Made by a program: the position numbers and the translations under genes. A model generated the notes under the pieces. It was not told the DNA's origin. It did not search any database and saw only the letters and a program-made list of their open reading frames with translations. From Datisca glomerata (lineage: Eukaryota > Streptophyta > Magnoliopsida > Cucurbitales > Datiscaceae), in NCBI GenBank assembly GCA_003255025.1, contig QANY01005488.1:434001-498000 (forward strand): a stretch of DNA of 64,000 bases. The letters are read 5' to 3'. This document shows, piece after piece, positions 59,995 through 64,000 of the stretch (the stretch's first letter is position 1; each line of letters starts with the position of its first letter).

Positions 59995-60690
59995 AGTTAA
60001 CATATTTTTTTGTTCACCAAATACATACTGAAATTCACCAAATACGTAGTGGGGTTCACCAAATACATACAAAAGAATAATTCTTGGAGAGGGTTCACCA
60101 AATACGTAGTGGGGTTTACAATTACGTAGTGGGGTTCACCAAATACGTACAAAAGAATAATTCTTATAGGGGTTCACCAAATACGTACTGGGATTCACCA
60201 ATCATGTAGTGAGGTTCACTAAATATGTACAAAAGAATAGTTCTTGGAGGGGTTCACCAATTATGTACTGAGGTTCACCAATTACGTAGTGGGATTCACC
60301 AATTACGTAGTGGGGTTCACCAAATACTTACAAACGTATAATTCTTGGAGGGGTTCACCAATTACGTACTGGGGTTCACCATTTAAGTAGTGAGGTTCAC
60401 CAATCACGTAGTGGGGTTCACCAAATACGTATAAAAAATAATTCTTAGAGGGGTTCACCAATTACGTACTGGGGTTTACTAATTACGTAGTGAGATTTAC
60501 CAATTACTTAATTGGGTTCACCAAATACATACAAAAAAATAATTCTTGGAGGGGTTCACCAATTATGTACTGGAGTTCACCAATTACGTAGTGGGGTTCA
60601 CCAAATACGTACAAAAGAATCATTCTTGAAGGGGTTCACTAATTACGTACAAAATAATAATTCTTAGGAGGGTTCACCAAATACGTTCAA
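59995..60690. repeat. Higher-order minisatellite (TTCACCAAATACGTA family)
   Basis: Two unit types alternate. The short unit is about 21 bases (GGGGTTCACCAATTACGTAG then T). The long unit is about 38 bases (GGGGTTCACCAAATACGTAC followed by AAAAGAATAATTCTTGGA). One long unit and one to three short units form a block of about 80-120 bases, repeated roughly seven times. The TACGTA and AAGAATAATTCTT cores are near-palindromic. The same family, inverted and shorter, is at 48.32 kb. Confidence 0.9.
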
Positions 60691-61834
60691 CCTAATCATC
60701 ATACCTAATAGGCGAATCGCCTATTTTTAGCCCATATATGTCATCCTAAAGGCGTTAATCGCATCATTAAAGTCAAGCGCTAGTTTTATGCCTCCAATCG
60801 CATGTTTCAGTCTCCAAACACCATGTACAAATAGGCGATCGCCAGTCTCCCTCTCAATCGCCACTTTTTTTGCTCCTATTCACCATTTTATGTCTCTAAT
60901 CGCCATTCTTCATAACTTCCCTTAAAATTGATATTTTTGTAATTATTTACCGTATACCAGGAAAATCATAGAAAAAAATAGAAAAAACTCACTATTTCAA
61001 TGCAAACATTCATGACACTCACTTATTATGTGAAGTTAGATTGGATTAATTAAAAATTCTCGATACAATTGAACACTTATTCATAAATTCGTTAAAAGTT
61101 GTCATCGTAATGTTGTTGTGCTTTTGTGACAAGTATCGAGTGAGACGAGTTTTCACCATATATAATTATAGGTTGTGATGTTATGATGGTCCATAAATCC
61201 TATTTATTAGTTTTACGAACACGTATAACCCTCAAGGTCAGAATCTATCTATAAATCGAACATAGCCATTAAAAGTTTGAAATGAACTATTGAAATTTAA
61301 AATTTTAACCTTTTATTTTTTAAATTATAATGCCAGAAAATTTTGAAAATAACCTATTTACGTTTTAATTTATAAGCATATAAAAATCCTAAAAATTAAA
61401 AGAGATAGGAATTACGAAAAACCAAAAATTAAGACCAAAACAACTCCCTTAAAACGGTATTTTTTGGACCCGAAACTAAGCTGTGATGCCATCACGCATG
61501 TAGATATCTGAATAATATTTGATTTGATATCTTACGGCCCACGTGATTCCATATGAGCCAAAAGTTACGCCCACCAGAAGTTGACCTGCGCGTGTCACGA
61601 TCTAATAGGGAGTATTGAGATCAAACGCTTGTGTGTCTCCGTTTGGGTCCCAAACGCGATCAACAAGCCCCATACGCTAGTCATGATAGTTGATTTGCCT
61701 ACTATGACCGTTGTTTGGGATCTGTTGGTGACGTTTGGGCCCCAAACGCCAGTCTTGAATGGCAACTCGCCATGTAATGATGGCGTTTAGGTCTTCATTG
61801 TCGTGTTTGGCCCTACTTGTTTTGATACACTTAT
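60691..61834. other. Unique-looking DNA with short palindromes between two arrays
   Basis: No coding gene. It contains near-palindromes AATAGGCGAATCGCCTATTT (60707-60726), GTTTGGGTCCCAAAC (61641-61655) and CGTTTGGGCCCCAAACG (61732-61748). Variants of TAATCGCC or AATCGCAT recur from 60760 to 60910. The frame 61581-61790 is not supported. Confidence 0.4.
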
Positions 61835-61950
61835 TTTGGTGAACCCCTCCATTAATTTTGTACGCGAAATATTTTGGTGAAACTCTCAAGATTCCTTTTG
61901 TATCCCAAATATGTAGTGGAGTTCATTAAATACGTAGTGAGCTTCATTTC
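61835..61950. repeat. Further copy of the TTCACCAAATACGTA family, both orientations
   Basis: TTTTGGTGAACCCCTCC and TTTTGGTGAAACTCTC (inverted orientation) are followed by AAATATGTAGTGGAGTTCAT and AAATACGTAGTGAGCTTCAT (direct orientation). The switch in orientation marks an edge of the element that carries the array at 60 kb. Confidence 0.65.
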
Positions 61951-62059
61951 TTCAATTAATATATACTATTTAGAGAGTTCCTTCCATTTTATCAATTGAG
62001 ATAAGACCTTAAATTCTCAAATCTCGATTTGGTTCTACACTTGCCCACTTTTACATTTT

Positions 62060-62825
62060 AGCCAAATACATTTGACAATTTTTATTCACTTAGTAATTTT
62101 TAACCACTTTTCCATTTTCACGTACTTCTTTTAGGGGTTCATTTTAGGTGAATCCAAGAATATTCTATTATACATTTTGATGAACCCTAAGATTTTTTAA
62201 CACTTTATCACTCTTATGTACATTTTTTGTTACTTAGTCATTTTTAAACACTTAACCATTATACATATTTAGTCATTTTCATACACTAAATCAATTTAAC
62301 CATTTTCACACACTTAGCTATTTTCTTGCACTTAACCATTTTCAAAACTTAGTCATTTTAACAAATTTACTAATTTTCACACATTTAGTCATTTTCAAAC
62401 ACTTAGCCATTTCACAAACTTGATTTTCATGCACTTAGACATTTTTACATATACTTAGCCATCTTTACACACTTAACACTTTCACACACTTAATTATTTT
62501 CAAACACTTAACCATTTTCATACATATAATCATTTCCATACACTTAATCATTTTCACACAAATAATAATTTCCATACACTTAGATACCTTCACGCACTTA
62601 GTTATTTTTAAATACTTAGTTATTTTCACATTTAACAATTTTCATTAACTTGATCATTTTCACACGCTTAATCATTTTTATATACTTGGTCGCTTTCACA
62701 CTTCGCCATTTTTAAATACTTAGTCATTTTCACACATTTGACGATTTTCATATACTTAGTCATTTTCATATATTTAACTATTTTCACATACTTAGTCATT
62801 TTCACGTACTAATCTCATATGTAAA
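62060..62825. repeat. 20-21-bp minisatellite (CACTTAGTCATTTTCACA)
   Basis: About 35 imperfect units built on ACACTTAGTCATTTTCA with substitutions (AACCATT, AGCCATT, ATCATT) run over 760 bases. The core is sequence-diverged but the spacing stays close to 20 bases. It is not related in sequence to the TTCACCAAATACGTA array next to it. Confidence 0.9.
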
Positions 62826-63689
62826 TCTTTATGAAATAAACAAACTCACAAGCATATAAAAAAATTCAATTCATATTCTTCTTTAAAGAAGAATCTTATT
62901 TATTAATCACTATATGTGAATATTCATTTTTTTTAACAGATCTCTTCTAAACATTTTACATATCATAGAGCATGATACAAACTTGCTACGATACAACCTT
63001 GCTACAGATATAATCTAATTTAAAACCTCGTGGTATTTTTTAGTGATTGTTTTCAGTAACACCATGTGATAAAGCATCATGTTAGAGCAACCACATCTCT
63101 CCATCAGGGTCCACAATAGGAAGATGTAATTAGAACCTGAAGTCAAATATCACAAAGAAACATGTAGGATTCAAAAGGAATCTGAAGCCATATATCACAA
63201 AAATAGACAACAAAGGAAGGATGAAATAAGACACCATCCCAAGGTGTAGGATCATCCGAGAACACTTCCATGTTGAATTGTTGATGTATTAAATAGAGTT
63301 TTATAACAAATTAAAAAAATAAGATGGTTCTAGACCTGGGAAAAAAGAATATATGATTACATTAACATTGCAACAATTGATATGAAAATATGTAACATTA
63401 AATTGATGATCTCATTGATTACTTACAAGAGCCAATGAAACCACTCAGTGCCTTCTTTACGTTCACATTTGTGTTAGCTATCTGAAATATATGTTAGTAT
63501 AATCAAATTTAGCCATGTCACAATGTCTTCTTATCATGATTATTCATGATATTAATGTATAATGGATTAAGCATCATCTAGTAAGAATGCTAAGGTCCTA
63601 TGTACCATTCAATTGATGTTCATAATGTTATGTTCTTGTATACATCCGCCCCATATTACATTGTCATAAACTGAAAGAGAATAATCAAC
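62826..63689. other. AT-rich intergenic, no recognised gene
   Basis: No open frame with a domain and no clear repeat. The word AAGAACCTGAAGTCAAATATC near 63140 recurs in similar form near 63190 (AATCTGAAGCCATATATCAC). Confidence 0.3.
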
Positions 63690-63880
63690 TTTCCCGTAAA
63701 CAACTCACATCTAACTCAGAAATAATTGATCATCACAAAGCATACTCTTTCAATCTAACTCAGAAAATAACTCAGAAATAACTCACATCTAATCAGCACA
63801 AAGCAGACTCATTATATTTTTCAATCTAACTCAGAAATAACTCACATCTAATTAGCACAAAGCAGGCTCATCATCTTCTA
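63690..63880. repeat. Tandem repeat with AACTCACATCTAATCAGCAC
   Basis: About three units of roughly 70 bases contain TCTAACTCAGAAATAACTCA and CATCTAATCAGCACAAAGCA. One unit has an extra AACTCAGAAA. It is at the window edge and cannot be assigned to an element. Confidence 0.8.
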
Positions 63881-64000
63881 ATGTCCATAAATTAGGCCGT
63901 ACAGAAAACAACTGAATAATTTCAAATCCACAATTATATAAATTATAGAGCACAACTACATTTTGGAAAAGAAAATAAAGAATTAGTCAATTAGACAATG

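Overview
This window is AT-rich nuclear DNA from a flowering plant, almost certainly a eudicot. The evidence is GT-AG introns inside conserved plant proteins, a plant initiator tRNA, several families of plant LTR retrotransposons, a Mutator-like element and a decayed plastid DNA insertion. I see nothing bacterial, no rRNA and no CRISPR array. I do not name a species.

Five cellular genes stand out. (1) An initiator tRNA-Met lies on the minus strand at 14107-14178. (2) A nuclear-encoded mitochondrial ribosomal protein S2 gene runs on the plus strand, with CDS 15963-16819 in two exons and probable 5' UTR sequence from about 14.24 kb. (3) A small two-helix membrane protein lies on the minus strand at 36448-36765, with a (TC)n tract directly upstream of its ATG. 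(4) A complete six-exon LHP1/TFL2 gene (chromodomain plus chromoshadow domain, 455 aa) lies on the minus strand at 37991-40830. (5) A complete seven-exon plastid sigma factor gene of SIG2 type (596 aa with a probable transit peptide) lies on the minus strand at 54954-59033. For both multi-exon genes my exon sums stay in frame from ATG to stop and every intron is GT-AG.

The rest is mostly mobile and repeat DNA. 0.8-8.4 kb holds a minus-strand Ty3/gypsy element of the Tat/Ogre type, with a long LTR, a tRNA-Arg-type primer site, dual RNase H, a 3' UTR tandem array and a frame-preserving candidate intron. It is cut at 8.4 kb by a plus-strand Ty1/copia relic (8.4-13.4 kb). 21.7-26.3 kb holds a decayed gypsy element with gag only, whose LTR-like part carries a GC-rich array. 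26.3-34.1 kb holds a large inverted repeat with arms of about 2.9 kb made of low-complexity repeats, entangled with LTR-like direct repeats at 29.7-31.1 and 34.2-35.3 kb. 41.1-45.2 kb holds a Mutator-like element with long terminal inverted repeats and an internally deleted transposase. 46.3-51.4 kb holds a full-length but decayed copia element with both LTRs. 53.70-53.81 kb is an insertion from the plastid trnA-rrn23 spacer. 60.0-62.8 kb holds two minisatellite arrays, one with a higher-order structure and a smaller inverted relative inside the copia element at 48.3 kb.

The cellular genes do not form a pathway. LHP1 acts in Polycomb silencing in the nucleus, SIG2 in plastid transcription and RPS2 in mitochondrial translation. 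The most unusual features are the long inverted repeat, the higher-order minisatellite that appears at two loci in opposite orientations, the Ogre-type intron, and a BSD-domain exon relic inside the probable rps2 leader intron. All similarity statements come from reading the sequence and from remembered family motifs; no database search was run.
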